From Rhodospirillales bacterium (GTDB lineage: Bacteria > Pseudomonadota > Alphaproteobacteria > Rhodospirillales > Casp-alpha2), in assembly GCA_016187325.1 (NCBI GenBank), contig JACPJY010000003.1, forward strand, positions 1-18,966: 18,966 nucleotides of DNA, written 5' to 3'. The notes under the pieces were generated by a model, which was not told where the DNA came from, searched no databases, and saw nothing but the letters and a program-made list of their open reading frames with translations. Shown here in pieces: positions 1 to 7,857 of the stretch. Each line of letters starts with the position of its first letter. Position 1 is the first letter of the stretch. A program made the translations under genes and the position numbers.

Positions 1-2
1 AC

Positions 3-926
3 GTCCACGTGCTCAACAAGTGCCCAGCGCCGCTCGACCACAAGGGCGTCCGCTGGCGCCCGATCGGCGACCCTGGCGCCAAGGGCGGCATCCCCGACGA
101 CGTCGATCTCTACATCGCCAATCGCGGCGACAAGTTGATCGGGCTGATCCCGAAGGCCAGGCGTCACGTGTTCTGGGTACACAACCCGGCGCGCTACATG
201 ATGAAGTGGCGGTATCTCTCGAAGCTATGGCGGGTCAGGCCGGTGGTCGTCTTCATCGGCGACTATCACGCCACCACCTATCCCGCCTGGGCGCCCGACG
301 GCGGCCGCGCCGTCATCCCCTACGGCATCCACGACGCTTTCTGCCAAGCGGAGCCGCTGGAGAAGCCGCCCGGCCGACGCGCTGTGTTCACCTCCAACCC
401 TCTGCGCTCGCTCGACTGGCTGCTCGACGTCTGGGGCCGCGACATCCGGCCGCGGGTGCCGGATGCCGAGCTGCACGTGTTCGCCGGCGCCGCTACCTAC
501 GGCAGCGTCGGCGCGCGAAAAGAAAACGTCATGAACGCGGTGCTGACGCGCGCCGAATCCATGGCCGACGCCGGCGTCCGGTTGCGCGGCCCGGTGCCGA
601 AGGCCGCGCTGATCGGGGAGTTGCGCGCCTCCCGGACAATGCTTTACCGTGGCGACCTCGAAGAAACCTTTTGCCTGGCGGTCGGCGAGGCGCAGGCGAT
701 GGGAGTTCCCGCCGTGGTGGAGAATTTCGGCTCGGTCAGCGAGCGCGTGATCGATGGCGAAACCGGCTTTGTTGCCCCCAATGACGCCGCCTTCGCCGAC
801 TGCGCCCGCAGGCTGCTCACCGACGACGCGTTGTGGCGGACGCAGCACCTGGCGGCGCTCGCCAAGCAGCGGAACTGGCGCTGGGCGGACGCGGCGGCCG
901 CGTTCGAGCGGTTGATACTGCAATAA
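3..926 (+). CDS. GT4-type glycosyltransferase, 5' end cut by window edge
   Basis: The protein resembles the C-terminal part of retaining GT-B glycosyltransferases (GT4/GT1 group), which move a sugar from a nucleotide-sugar donor onto a growing polysaccharide or lipid acceptor at the cytoplasmic face of the membrane. Counting from the GTG at 9, the E-x7-E donor-binding motif is visible at about residues 219-227 (EETFCLAVGE), followed by AMGVPAV and ERVIDGETGFVAP, a typical GT4 C-terminal pattern. The frame stays open to base 3 and the GT-B N-terminal Rossmann start is short, so the true start is probably upstream of the window; the GTG at 9 should not be taken as real. The next gene begins 1 bp after the stop, which implies co-transcription with the following glycosyltransferase and amidotransferase. 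Exact sugar and acceptor cannot be told. Confidence 0.85.
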   Translation, partial: VHVLNKCPAPLDHKGVRWRPIGDPGAKGGIPDDVDLYIANRGDKLIGLIPKARRHVFWVHNPARYMMKWRYLSKLWRVRPVVVFIGDYHATTYPAWAPDGGRAVIPYGIHDAFCQAEPLEKPPGRRAVFTSNPLRSLDWLLDVWGRDIRPRVPDAELHVFAGAATYGSVGARKENVMNAVLTRAESMADAGVRLRGPVPKAALIGELRASRTMLYRGDLEETFCLAVGEAQAMGVPAVVENFGSVSERVIDGETGFVAPNDAAFADCARRLLTDDALWRTQHLAALAKQRNWRWADAAAAFERLILQ

Positions 927-927
927 C

Positions 928-1956
928 ATGCGCGTACTGCAGGCGATGGCGGGTGCGGAGTATGGCGGTGCCGAGGCGTTCTTCACCCGCCTCGTGTTGG
1001 CGCTCAACCGTGCCGGCGTCGAGCCGCGCGTCGTCATTCGCACCAACGCGCGGCGCGCCGCGGCGCTCAGAGCCGGCGGCATCGAGCCGGTGCAACTGGC
1101 GTTCGGCGGCCTGCTCGACTGGAGCACGCCGAGGGCGCTGAAGCGCGAAATCGCCGAGTTCCGCCCCGACGTGGTGACGACGTGGATGAACCGCGCCAGC
1201 GTCATGTGCCCGGAGGGCGAATTCGTCCACGTCGGCCGCATGGGCGGCTACTACGATCTCAAGTACTACCAGAAATGCGATCACCTAATCGGCAACACCC
1301 AGGATATCGTCGACAACCTGGTGGCCCAGGGATGGCCCACCGAACGCGCTCATTACCTGCCCAACTTCGTCACCCAGCAGACGATGCCGCCGCTGTCGCG
1401 CAAGCCGTTCTACACGCCGGAAGGCGCGCCGCTGGTGCTCGGCATGGGCCGCCTGCACGAGAACAAGGCGTTCGACGTGCTGCTGAGGGCGGTCGCCCGG
1501 GTGCCCAACGTGTACCTGTGGATCGCCGGCGAAGGCCCGCTCAGGCGCGAGCTCGAGGCGCTGGCCGAGAAACTGGCGGTGAAGCCGAGGGTGCGCTTCC
1601 TCGGCTGGCGCGAGGACACCGCCGCGCTGTTGGCAACCGCCGACATCTTCGTCTGCCCGTCAAGGCTGGAGCCGCTCGGCAACGTGGTCATCGAGGCGTG
1701 GGCCCACGGCATGCCGGTGATCGCCACCGACAGCTACGGCCCCGGCACCCTGATCGAGCACCGGGAATCCGGTATCCTGGTGCCGGTCGACGATTGGCAG
1801 ACTCTCGGCCGTGCCATCCGCAACCTGTTGGAGGACGACAACCTGCGCGACCACATCGCCCGCCGGGGCCTTCAGATGTACGAGGAAAACTTCACCGAGG
1901 AGAAAGTGGTCGGTCAGTACATGGAGTTTCTGGAAACTGTCGCGGAGAAACGGTGA
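928..1956 (+). CDS. GT4-family glycosyltransferase
   Basis: A complete 342-aa GT-B glycosyltransferase of the GT4 type. The N-terminus (MRVLQAMAGAEYGGAE) matches the usual glycine-rich acceptor-side loop, GMGRLHENKAFDVLL at about 171-185 is the linker into the donor domain, and the E-x7-E motif is at residues 248-256 (EPLGNVVIE) with HGMPVIATDSYGPGTLIEH after it. Length is normal for the family. It likely adds one sugar in capsule, O-antigen or exopolysaccharide assembly. The gene starts 1 bp after the preceding glycosyltransferase and its TGA overlaps the ATG of the next gene by one base, so translation is probably coupled across all three. No strong Shine-Dalgarno is visible, in line with coupling. 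The specific sugar is not inferable. Confidence 0.92.
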   Translation: MRVLQAMAGAEYGGAEAFFTRLVLALNRAGVEPRVVIRTNARRAAALRAGGIEPVQLAFGGLLDWSTPRALKREIAEFRPDVVTTWMNRASVMCPEGEFVHVGRMGGYYDLKYYQKCDHLIGNTQDIVDNLVAQGWPTERAHYLPNFVTQQTMPPLSRKPFYTPEGAPLVLGMGRLHENKAFDVLLRAVARVPNVYLWIAGEGPLRRELEALAEKLAVKPRVRFLGWREDTAALLATADIFVCPSRLEPLGNVVIEAWAHGMPVIATDSYGPGTLIEHRESGILVPVDDWQTLGRAIRNLLEDDNLRDHIARRGLQMYEENFTEEKVVGQYMEFLETVAEKR

Positions 1957-3743
1957 TGTGCGGCATCGCTGGCGTCATGTCTGCGGACGGCGCTCCGCCG
2001 GCGGCGGAGACGCTCGGCAAGCTGGCCCAAGCGCTCAGCCACCGCGGGCCGGACGGCGACGGTCGCTACGTCTCCGACGGCGTCGGGATGACGCAGACGC
2101 GGCTCGCTATCATCGATCTCGAGACCGGCGACCAGCCTCTCTATGCGCCAGTCAAGGGCGGCGACGGCAAGGTGGCGCTGATCGCCAACGCCGAGATCTA
2201 CAATTACATCGAGCTCCGGCTCGACATGGGCCGCGTCGAGTTCAAGACCCGCTCCGACTGCGAGCCGCCGCTGCACCTCTATCTGCGCCACGGGCTCGAC
2301 TTCGCCCGCCACCTGCGCGGCATGTACGCCATCGCCATCCACGACCCGGTCGAGAATTGCTTGGTGCTGGCCCGCGATCCGTTCGGCATCAAGCCGCTGT
2401 ATTATGCCGAGACGGCCAAGGGTTTCGCCTTCGCCTCCGAGCCGCAGGCCTTGTTTAAGGCCGGCGTAGCGACGCCGGCCCTCGACGCTGAGGTCCGGGA
2501 CGAGCTGTTGCAGCTGCAGTTCACCACCGGCCGGCGGACACCGTTCCGGGGCGTCGAGCGGCTGCTGCCGGGCGAGACCGCAGTGGTGCGCCGCGGCCGT
2601 GTCGTTGACCGGCTTAGGCGTCAGGCACTGCCGACGGGCGGCCCGATCGAGACCAGCCGCGCCGCGGCACTGAAGCGCCTCGACGAGCTGCTCAACGACA
2701 CCATCGGCATCCATCAGCGCTCCGACGTTCCCTACGGCATGTTCCTGTCGGGCGGCATCGACTCGTCGGTGCTGCTGGCGATGATGGCGCGTCTCAATCC
2801 ACACCCGGTGCAGGCGTTCACCGCCGGCTTCGACGGCGCCGACGTCACCGACGAGCGCGCCCATGCCCGCGCCGTGGCCACTGTTGCCCGCGCCGAGCAT
2901 CGGGAGGTGTCGTTCGGCGAAGGCGATTTCTGGGCGCTGCTGCCGGAGATCGCCGCCGTGATGGACGACCCGGCAGCCGACTACGCGACACTGCCGACCT
3001 ACAAGCTGGCGGCCGAGGCGAAGAAGGCCGGCCTCAAGGTGGTGCTGACCGGCGAGGGCGGCGACGAACTGTTCGGCGGCTACGGCCGCTACCGCCGGGC
3101 GCGGCGGGCACGCTTCCTGGGCGGGCGGCCGATGCGTGCCAAGGGCGTGTTCGACGGCCTCGACGTGCTGCGCCGGATTCCGGCCGGCTGGCGCGACGGC
3201 TTCGCCGAGCACGAGCGCGAGGCGGCGGCAGGCGGCCGCACCCGGCTGCAGGCGGCGCAGGCCACCGATTGCGCCGACTGGCTGCCCAACGACCTCCTCA
3301 CCAAGCTCGACCGTTGCCTGATGGCGCACGGGGTCGAGGGCCGGGTGCCGTTTCTCGACGTCCGCGTCGCCGAGTTCGCGTTGACGCTGCCCGACCGGTT
3401 GAAGGTGCGGCGCGGCTTCGGCAAATGGCTGCTGCGCCGCTGGCTGGAAACCGGCATGCCGGCGGCGAAGCCGTTCTCGGCCAAGCGCGGCTTCACGGTG
3501 CCGGTCGGCGAATGGATCGGTGGCCGCGGCGGCGAGCTCGGGCCGCTGGTCGCGAGCCAGCCGGCAATCGACGAGATCTGCACGCCCGCCGCGGTCGAGG
3601 CGCTGTTCCGCGCCGCCGGGCCGGGCCGCGGCCGCCGCGCAGGGCAGGCGGCGTGGGTATTGCTGTTCTACGCGTTGTGGCACCGCCGCCACGTGCAGGG
3701 TCTGAAACCCGAAGGCGACGTCTTCGACGCGCTCGCCGCCTGA
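1956..3743 (+). CDS. asnB: Glutamine-dependent asparagine synthase-like amidotransferase
   Basis: A 595-aa AsnB-type enzyme. The start is fixed by MCGIAGV: Cys2 becomes the N-terminal nucleophile of the class II glutaminase domain (about 2-200). SHRGPDGDG follows near residue 30 and RSDCE near 106. The synthetase domain begins near 230 and carries the ATP pyrophosphatase loop SGGIDSS at 265-271, then LTGEGGDELFGGYGRY and the RVPFLDVRVAEFAL segment. Family members hydrolyse glutamine and use the ammonia on an adenylated carboxylate: aspartate in asparagine synthesis, or sugar/peptide carboxylates in surface-polysaccharide loci. The ATG overlaps the upstream TGA, and the two glycosyltransferases before it favour a polysaccharide-decoration role over housekeeping asparagine supply; that is inference. 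The usual NGEIYN oxyanion motif reads NAEIYN (78-83). Confidence 0.9.
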   Translation: MCGIAGVMSADGAPPAAETLGKLAQALSHRGPDGDGRYVSDGVGMTQTRLAIIDLETGDQPLYAPVKGGDGKVALIANAEIYNYIELRLDMGRVEFKTRSDCEPPLHLYLRHGLDFARHLRGMYAIAIHDPVENCLVLARDPFGIKPLYYAETAKGFAFASEPQALFKAGVATPALDAEVRDELLQLQFTTGRRTPFRGVERLLPGETAVVRRGRVVDRLRRQALPTGGPIETSRAAALKRLDELLNDTIGIHQRSDVPYGMFLSGGIDSSVLLAMMARLNPHPVQAFTAGFDGADVTDERAHARAVATVARAEHREVSFGEGDFWALLPEIAAVMDDPAADYATLPTYKLAAEAKKAGLKVVLTGEGGDELFGGYGRYRRARRARFLGGRPMRAKGVFDGLDVLRRIPAGWRDGFAEHEREAAAGGRTRLQAAQATDCADWLPNDLLTKLDRCLMAHGVEGRVPFLDVRVAEFALTLPDRLKVRRGFGKWLLRRWLETGMPAAKPFSAKRGFTVPVGEWIGGRGGELGPLVASQPAIDEICTPAAVEALFRAAGPGRGRRAGQAAWVLLFYALWHRRHVQGLKPEGDVFDALAA

Positions 3744-3817
3744 AACGGCGCGCCGGATTCGAGCACAGGCTGCCCCTACCGACCGGCCGTCTTTGCCGAA
3801 CCGTGCCTACCACAATG

Positions 3818-3847
3818 TTGGTGCAAACCGTCGGGCCGCGCCATATA
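3818..3847 (+). promoter_or_regulatory. Possible sigma70-type promoter for the cold-shock gene
   Basis: TTGGTG (3818-3823) and CATATA (3842-3847) lie 18 bp apart in the 268-bp gap before the cold-shock gene. The match to consensus is moderate. It would give a leader of about 155 nt, which suits cold-shock genes, whose long leaders often control translation, but no specific cold-box was identified. Confidence 0.3.
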
Positions 3848-4011
3848 GTTTGAACGTTTGGTACCACGTGGCTTGGAGTATCTCGCGAACGTCCCACGAC
3901 GCCCACCGCAGTTGCCCCCGGATTCCGTGACACCGAAACGCATGCGCCCGCGCCGAGCGCCGGGCGCAAGGCGCGAATGCGACAGACGATCACGATTACG
4001 AAGGACCGACC

Positions 4012-4221
4012 ATGCCGACTGGAACCGTGAAATGGTTTAATTCCGCCAAGGGTTACGGATTCATCCGTCCCGACGATGGCGGCGACGACGCCTTTGTCCA
4101 CATTTCAGCCGTCGAGAGCGCCGGGCTGAAGGATCTCCGGGAAGGACAGAAGGTGCAGTACGAGCTTACTCCGGGCAGGAACGGCAGAACCGCCGCCGGC
4201 AATTTGGTGGCCCTCGACTAA
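4012..4221 (+). CDS. CspA-family cold-shock / RNA chaperone protein
   Basis: A 69-aa single cold-shock domain protein. The N-terminus GTVKWFNSAKGYGFI contains the RNP1 motif KGYGFI (13-18), and RNP2 is FVHI (28-31); both carry the aromatic residues that stack on single-stranded RNA or DNA. Length is standard for CspA proteins, which melt RNA secondary structure in the cytoplasm and support translation or antitermination, often in the cold. The start is supported by GAAGGA (4000-4005), 6 nt before the ATG. It stands alone after the polysaccharide operon with a long leader, and a hairpin follows downstream. Bacteria usually carry several paralogs, so the specific csp letter is not assigned and cold induction is not shown by the sequence. 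Confidence 0.95.
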   Translation: MPTGTVKWFNSAKGYGFIRPDDGGDDAFVHISAVESAGLKDLREGQKVQYELTPGRNGRTAAGNLVALD

Positions 4222-4277
4222 CGGGGCGGCTTGGTCCGCTGGCCTTTGGGGCGGGCGTGTCGAACCTGAGGACTTGG

Positions 4278-4300
4278 CGGCGGCAGGGTTCCGCCGTTTC
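4278..4300 (+). terminator. Weak terminator-like hairpin after the cold-shock gene
   Basis: CGGCGG (4278-4283) pairs with CCGCCG (4291-4296) around a 7-nt loop and is followed by TTTC. A second perfect 7-bp stem, GCGTCCG/CGGACGC, lies just after it at 4307-4325. Both fall between the end of the cold-shock gene and the converging minus-strand gene. The U-tract is short, so termination is plausible but not strong. Confidence 0.35.
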
Positions 4301-4359
4301 ACCAGCGCGTCCGCTAGACGGACGCACCGTTGAGCGGCGGCGTGTCGCCGGGCAGGCGC

Positions 4360-4665
4360 CTAGATGGTGCCGCCCTTGGCCAGCTTCGGCAGGTTTTCCC
4401 AATCCTTGCCGGCGGCGATCAGGCAGGTGACGCCGTTCGGCTGCGTGATCACCAGCGTCCAGGTGCCGTCGGGCGAGGCGAACACCTCGATCACGGCGCC
4501 GCCGATCGTGACCCCCATGGAGACGGGGGTCTCTGCGTATGTCTTGTTCAGGTTTTCGGCGACCATCTTGTGACTGCCGCAGGCCGACTGCGCGAGCGCC
4601 GTCGGTGCGATCAGGCAGGATGCGATCACCAGGGTGACCAGAGTGGCCGTAGTGCGAAGTCTCAT
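4360..4665 (-). CDS. Small exported protein, paralog 1 (unknown function)
   Basis: A 101-aa protein with a clear Sec signal peptide: basic MRLR, a hydrophobic stretch, and a likely cut after ALA at about residue 25. The mature part of about 76 residues has two cysteines (C29 and C81), likely to form a disulfide in the periplasm, and the conserved core VSMG-x-VIEVFASPDGTWTLVIT-x-PNG-x-CLIAAG-x-WENLP. The gene at 5018-5356 on the same strand encodes a clear paralog with the same cysteine spacing of 52. Start ATG at 4665 follows AAAGGG about 8 nt upstream on the minus strand. No catalytic motif is recognised; I see no function beyond a small secreted disulfide-containing domain. Confidence 0.8.
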   Translation of the reverse strand: MRLRTTATLVTLVIASCLIAPTALAQSACGSHKMVAENLNKTYAETPVSMGVTIGGAVIEVFASPDGTWTLVITQPNGVTCLIAAGKDWENLPKLAKGGTI

Positions 4666-5017
4666 GACGCGGCCCTTTCAGAAATTTGAACCCACCCGTT
4701 TCGGGATGCATTCATTTGTCATTGCGGTTATTGGCTCCGCATTGGGCTATCCGCTCTCGAGCGCTTCGGTTTTTGTCTCCGTTCCTTGGTTAACGTGCGG
4801 CCTCCTGGGCCGGCCTGGCTTTCCAGACACGGCTCCCGAGCCTATGGCAATTTTATTAACCAAAAGTGAAGGGACCGGGCGTCTTCGGCGGCCCGCGGCG
4901 CGGCTGTGGGCCGCGAGCCGGTAAAGGACGGGGGCGCCCCGATTTTCCGGGGGCCCCCGTTTGCGTCGGCGCCTTGGGAGGAGGGGAGGAGATTGGCGCC
5001 GAAACGCGAAATCGGTC
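4666..5017. other. Intergenic spacer between the two paralogs
   Basis: These 352 bp contain no convincing gene on either strand. The half near paralog 1 is AT-richer than its surroundings (for example 4848-4864), as expected of a promoter region for that gene, but no well-spaced -35/-10 pair stands out. The half near paralog 2 holds a strong hairpin, listed separately. Confidence 0.6.
4928..4960 (-). terminator. Strong hairpin, likely terminator of paralog 2
   Basis: ACGGGGGC (4928-4935) pairs with GCCCCCGT (4953-4960), and inside it CCCCG (4937-4941) pairs with CGGGG (4948-4952), with one bulged base and a 6-nt loop ATTTTC. It lies about 58 bp downstream of the minus-strand gene ending at 5018. 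The T-run on the minus strand is poor (CCTTTACC), so it may act as a 3'-end stabiliser as much as an intrinsic terminator. Confidence 0.45.
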
Positions 5018-5356
5018 TTAGAGCGTCTTGCCCGCTACCTTTTCGGGCAGGTTCTGCCAGTAGTCGCCGGCCGCCAGCAGGCAGGCGAGGCCGTTCGGCG
5101 CCGTCATCACGATGGTCCAGCTGCCGTCCGGCGAACTCAGCACCTCGACGACGGTGCCGTTATTGGCGAGCCCCATGGACACCGTCTTCTCGGCGAATTT
5201 GGCGTTCAAGGTCTGCATCACGGCGTCGTGGGTGCTGCACAGCTCTTTGGGCGCCTCGGCGCGGGCGCTGCCGGCGCCGACGCCGATAACCATCGCGGCG
5301 GCGGCCAAGCTCACGACGAGCAGCATGATCTCAAGGTTCTTCCCGATGGGTTTCAT
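5018..5356 (-). CDS. Small exported protein, paralog 2 (unknown function)
   Basis: A 112-aa protein from the ATG at 5356, chosen because a near-ideal AAGGAG lies 7-8 nt upstream on the minus strand; a longer open frame reaches 5509 but has no comparable ribosome site. The signal peptide spans about residues 1-33 (cut near SARA). The mature region has cysteines C40 and C92 and repeats the core of its neighbour: VSMGLANNGTVVEVLSSPDG, then SWTIVMTAPNGLACLLAAG. The two genes probably arose by tandem duplication and then diverged. Location should be periplasmic. No domain name or function is recognised. A 7-bp stem (5402-5424) sits in its upstream region. Confidence 0.8.
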   Translation of the reverse strand: MKPIGKNLEIMLLVVSLAAAAMVIGVGAGSARAEAPKELCSTHDAVMQTLNAKFAEKTVSMGLANNGTVVEVLSSPDGSWTIVMTAPNGLACLLAAGDYWQNLPEKVAGKTL

Positions 5357-5401
5357 AACGGACTCCTTATCACGGTCAAACTTCTGTTGCGTGTCAAAGG
5401 A

Positions 5402-5424
5402 CGCCCCGTTTTTTCTCCGGGGCG
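5402..5424 (-). promoter_or_regulatory. Hairpin upstream of paralog 2
   Basis: CGCCCCG (5402-5408) pairs perfectly with CGGGGCG (5418-5424) around a 9-nt loop. It lies 46 bp upstream of the start at 5356, so it may fold in that gene's leader. A TTGACA hexamer lies just after it on the minus strand, but no -10 is placed well enough to call a promoter. Regulatory meaning is unproven. Confidence 0.3.
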
Positions 5425-5482
5425 ATGCCGGGGGCGCAGCCATCGAAAGTCGGAGCCCCAGCATGGCCCGTAGTCTGCCACG

Positions 5483-5498
5483 GCCGGCGCGCGCCGGC
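5483..5498. repeat. 16-bp perfect palindrome in a divergent intergenic region
   Basis: GCCGGCGCGCGCCGGC reads the same on both strands and lies between the diverging paralog-2 and pyrC genes. Position would suit an operator, but a GC-only palindrome can arise by composition alone in this genome. Confidence 0.35.
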
Positions 5499-5570
5499 AG
5501 TGACGGCAATCACAGGCGAATCCGCCGGAAACCCAGGCTGGCCGCGGCTTTCCGGGCGTGTCGGCAGAAT

Positions 5571-5600
5571 TTGGGTCGCCCTTCCGGCGATTGTCGTATA
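5571..5600 (+). promoter_or_regulatory. Possible promoter for pyrC
   Basis: TTGGGT (5571-5576) and CGTATA (5595-5600) are 18 bp apart, 37 bp before the pyrC ATG. The -35 is fair and the -10 poor, so this is a weak candidate only. Confidence 0.25.
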
Positions 5601-5636
5601 TCAAGGGCCGCGAGCACCGCGATCAGTCCATCCATC

Positions 5637-6631
5637 ATGGCCGAATCCAACAAGATCACGCTCAGACGCCCCGACGACTGGCACTTGCACCTCCGCGACG
5701 GCGCCATGTTGAAGGCCGTGCTGCCGTTCACCGCCCGACGCTTCGCCCGCGCCGTGGTGATGCCGAACCTGGCGCCGCCGGTACGCACCGCCGTCCAGGC
5801 CAGGGCCTACCGCAAGCGCATCCTGGAGGCGCTGCCGAAGGGCGCGAAATTCACGCCGTTGATGACCAGCTACCTCACCGACCATTCCGATCCTGAGGAC
5901 ATCGCCCGCGGTCACACTCGGCGCGCGGGGTCACCGACATCGAGCGCCTGAATCGGGTGCTGGCGCGGATGGAGAAGATCGGCATGCCGCTCCTGGTGCA
6001 TGGCGAGACCACCGACCCGGCAGTCGACGTGTTCGACCGCGAACGCGCGTTCTTGGAGCTGATCCTGCAGCCGATGATCCATCGCTTCCCCGGCCTCAAG
6101 GTGGTGTTCGAGCACGCCACCACGGAGGACGCCATCGGCTTCGTCACCGCTGGCGGCGACAACATCGCCGCCACCATCACCGCGCACCACCTAATCATCA
6201 ATCGCAACGCCATGTTCGAGGGCGGGCTCAGGCCGCACATGTACTGCCTGCCGGTGGCCAAGCGCGAGCGCCACCGCCTGGCGCTCAGGCAGGCGGTGAC
6301 GTCGGGCAGCCCGAAATTCTTCCTCGGCACCGATTCGGCGCCGCACCCGATCGCCGAAAAGGAAACCGATTGCGGCTGCGCCGGTATTTTCTCGGCGCCG
6401 GCGGCGCTGGAGCTCTATGCGCGCGTGTTCGAGGAAGAGTACGCCCTCGACAAGCTCGAGGCCTTCGCCTCGCTCAACGGCCCCGCCTTCTATGGATTGC
6501 TGCCGAACGAGGAGCGGGTGACCCTCAGGAAACGCAGGAGCAAAGTGCCCGGCAACATCAAGGTCAAGGGCGCCGGCGCCGTGCGTCCGTTCCTCGCCGG
6601 CGGTACACTGACCTGGAGCCTCGACGGCTGA
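5637..6631 (+). pseudogene. pyrC: Dihydroorotase with internal frameshifting deletion
   Basis: Dihydroorotase closes carbamoyl-aspartate to dihydroorotate in pyrimidine synthesis, using two zinc ions. The first frame (5637 to about 5911) encodes the N-terminal half, including the HLHLRD zinc motif and MPNLAPPV; the second frame (about 5912-6631) resumes at SHSARGVTDIERLNRVLARMEKIGMPLLVHGE and runs to the normal C-terminus FLAGGTLTWSL. It still has LVHGE, VFEHAT and LGTDSAPH. In E. coli PyrC about 20 residues separate these halves (GFNEGVFTAAKLYPANATTN), and they contain the carboxylated lysine that bridges the zincs. They are missing here, with a net loss of 3n+1 bases (about 58-61). As read, the gene cannot make active enzyme: the first frame stops at 5951. 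Either a true pseudogene backed by another dihydroorotase, or a sequencing/assembly error. Confidence 0.88.
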
Positions 6632-6641
6632 CCGTGGCGGA

Positions 6642-6669
6642 TTGACCGTCGTACCTCAGGCGCTATAAC
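6642..6669 (+). promoter_or_regulatory. Sigma70-type promoter for the acuI-like gene
   Basis: TTGACC (6642-6647) and TATAAC (6664-6669) are separated by 16 bp; each matches five of six consensus bases. Transcription would begin near 6676, giving a leader of about 38 nt before the start at 6714. It sits just after the pyrC frame, so the reductase has its own transcription start. Confidence 0.6.
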
Positions 6670-6713
6670 AGGGAACCGGACGCGCCCCCGGGAAAATCAG
6701 AGTAGGATAACCG

Positions 6714-7718
6714 ATGATCGACAAGGACTCTTTCACCGCCATCGTGCTGAAGGACGCGGGCAACGGCAAGATCACCGCCGCCGTCGAGACGCTGCCCAAC
6801 GATCGTCTGCCGCCGGGCGACGTCACCGTCGCCGTCGAGTATTCGACCCTCAACTACAAGGACGGCATGATCCTGAAGGGCCTCGGCCGGCTGGTGCGCA
6901 CCTATCCGCACGTGCCCGGCATCGACTTCGCCGGCACCGTCGAAAGCTCGTCGTCGCCCGCCTACAAGCCCGGCGACAAGGTGGTGCTGACCGGCTGGCG
7001 CGTCGGCGAAGTGCACTGGGGCGGCTACGCCACCCGGGCGCGGGTCAAGGCCGACTGGCTGGTGCCGTTGCCGAAGGGGCTGACGCTGGAGCAGGCGATG
7101 GCCATCGGCACCGCCGGGTTCACGGCGATGCTCGCCATCATGGCGCTCGAGGACCACGGACTCAGGCCCAAGAACGAGGGCGAGGTGCTGGTCACCGGCG
7201 CCGCCGGCGGCGTCGGCTCGATCGCGGTGGCGCTGCTCACCAGGCTCGGCTACCGGGTCGCCGCCTCCACCGGGCGCGAGGCGCTGCACGGTTATCTCAA
7301 GGACCTCGGCGCGACGATGATCGTCGAGCGCGACGAGCTGGCGACGCCGCCCAAGGGGCCGCTCGGCTCCGAGCGCTGGTCGGGCGCCATCGACAACGTC
7401 GCCGGTCAGACGCTGCACGCGGTGCTGGCGTCGCTGCGCTACTGGGCGAGTTGCGCCGCCGTCGGCCTGGCCTCGGGACCGGAGATCAAGACCACAGTGC
7501 TGCCGTTCCTGTTGCGCGGCGTCAACCTGCTCGGCATCGATTCCGGCATGTGCCCGAAGGAGCGCCGGCTGAAGGCTTGGGATCGCCTCGCCAAGGAGCT
7601 CGACAAGGAAAAGCTCGCCCAGATGACGCACACGGAATCTCTTGCCGTCGTCCCCGACCTGGCAGGCAAAATCCTCCAGGGCCAGGTGCAGGGGCGCACC
7701 GTCATCCGCACCCGCTGA
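6714..7718 (+). CDS. acuI: Acryloyl-CoA reductase (NADPH), AcuI/YhdH family
   Basis: A 334-aa medium-chain dehydrogenase/reductase of the zinc-free quinone-oxidoreductase branch. STLNYKDGMILKG, GIDFAGTV and GDKVVLTGWRVGEVHWGGYA are hallmark segments of the AcuI/YhdH group. The nucleotide-binding loop VTGAAGGVGS lies at about 160-169 and the C-terminal LLGIDSGMCP and GQVQGRTVIR are also typical. AcuI reduces acryloyl-CoA to propionyl-CoA with NADPH in the cytoplasm, which detoxifies this reactive electrophile during DMSP, acrylate or 3-hydroxypropionate metabolism. AGGA (6704-6707) lies 6 nt before the ATG. There is no linked DMSP gene here, so a general acryloyl-CoA or quinone-type reductase role is possible. 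Stands alone between pyrC and a lipoprotein gene. Confidence 0.87.
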   Translation: MIDKDSFTAIVLKDAGNGKITAAVETLPNDRLPPGDVTVAVEYSTLNYKDGMILKGLGRLVRTYPHVPGIDFAGTVESSSSPAYKPGDKVVLTGWRVGEVHWGGYATRARVKADWLVPLPKGLTLEQAMAIGTAGFTAMLAIMALEDHGLRPKNEGEVLVTGAAGGVGSIAVALLTRLGYRVAASTGREALHGYLKDLGATMIVERDELATPPKGPLGSERWSGAIDNVAGQTLHAVLASLRYWASCAAVGLASGPEIKTTVLPFLLRGVNLLGIDSGMCPKERRLKAWDRLAKELDKEKLAQMTHTESLAVVPDLAGKILQGQVQGRTVIRTR

Positions 7719-7750
7719 GCGGGCGGGCGAATTCCAAGCCGTTGAAATCG

Positions 7751-7779
7751 TTAACTTTCCGTTAACCCGTCAGTAAAAT
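7751..7779 (+). promoter_or_regulatory. Possible promoter for the lipoprotein gene
   Basis: TTAACT (7751-7756) and TAAAAT (7774-7779) lie 17 bp apart, in an AT-rich patch that contains GTTAAC twice (7749-7754 and 7761-7766). The -10 matches five of six consensus bases. It would give a leader of about 72 nt. Confidence 0.4.
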
Positions 7780-7857
7780 GCCCGGACTGGCATCGTTCCT
7801 GCATTTCCGTTGGCGGACGGCGGGCCTAGGGCCCCCCGTCGCCGGAGGGAGATGGAG

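Noticed and set aside
1914..3692. Long minus-strand open frame (592 codons) opposite the asparagine-synthase gene
   Set aside because: It is a mirror of a GC-rich gene whose plus-strand product has intact AsnB motifs; the minus translation has no recognisable domain.
5112..5951. Long plus-strand frame that includes the pyrC N-terminal half
   Set aside because: The first 175 codons are antisense to paralog 2 and intergenic DNA; dihydroorotase similarity begins only at the ATG at 5637.
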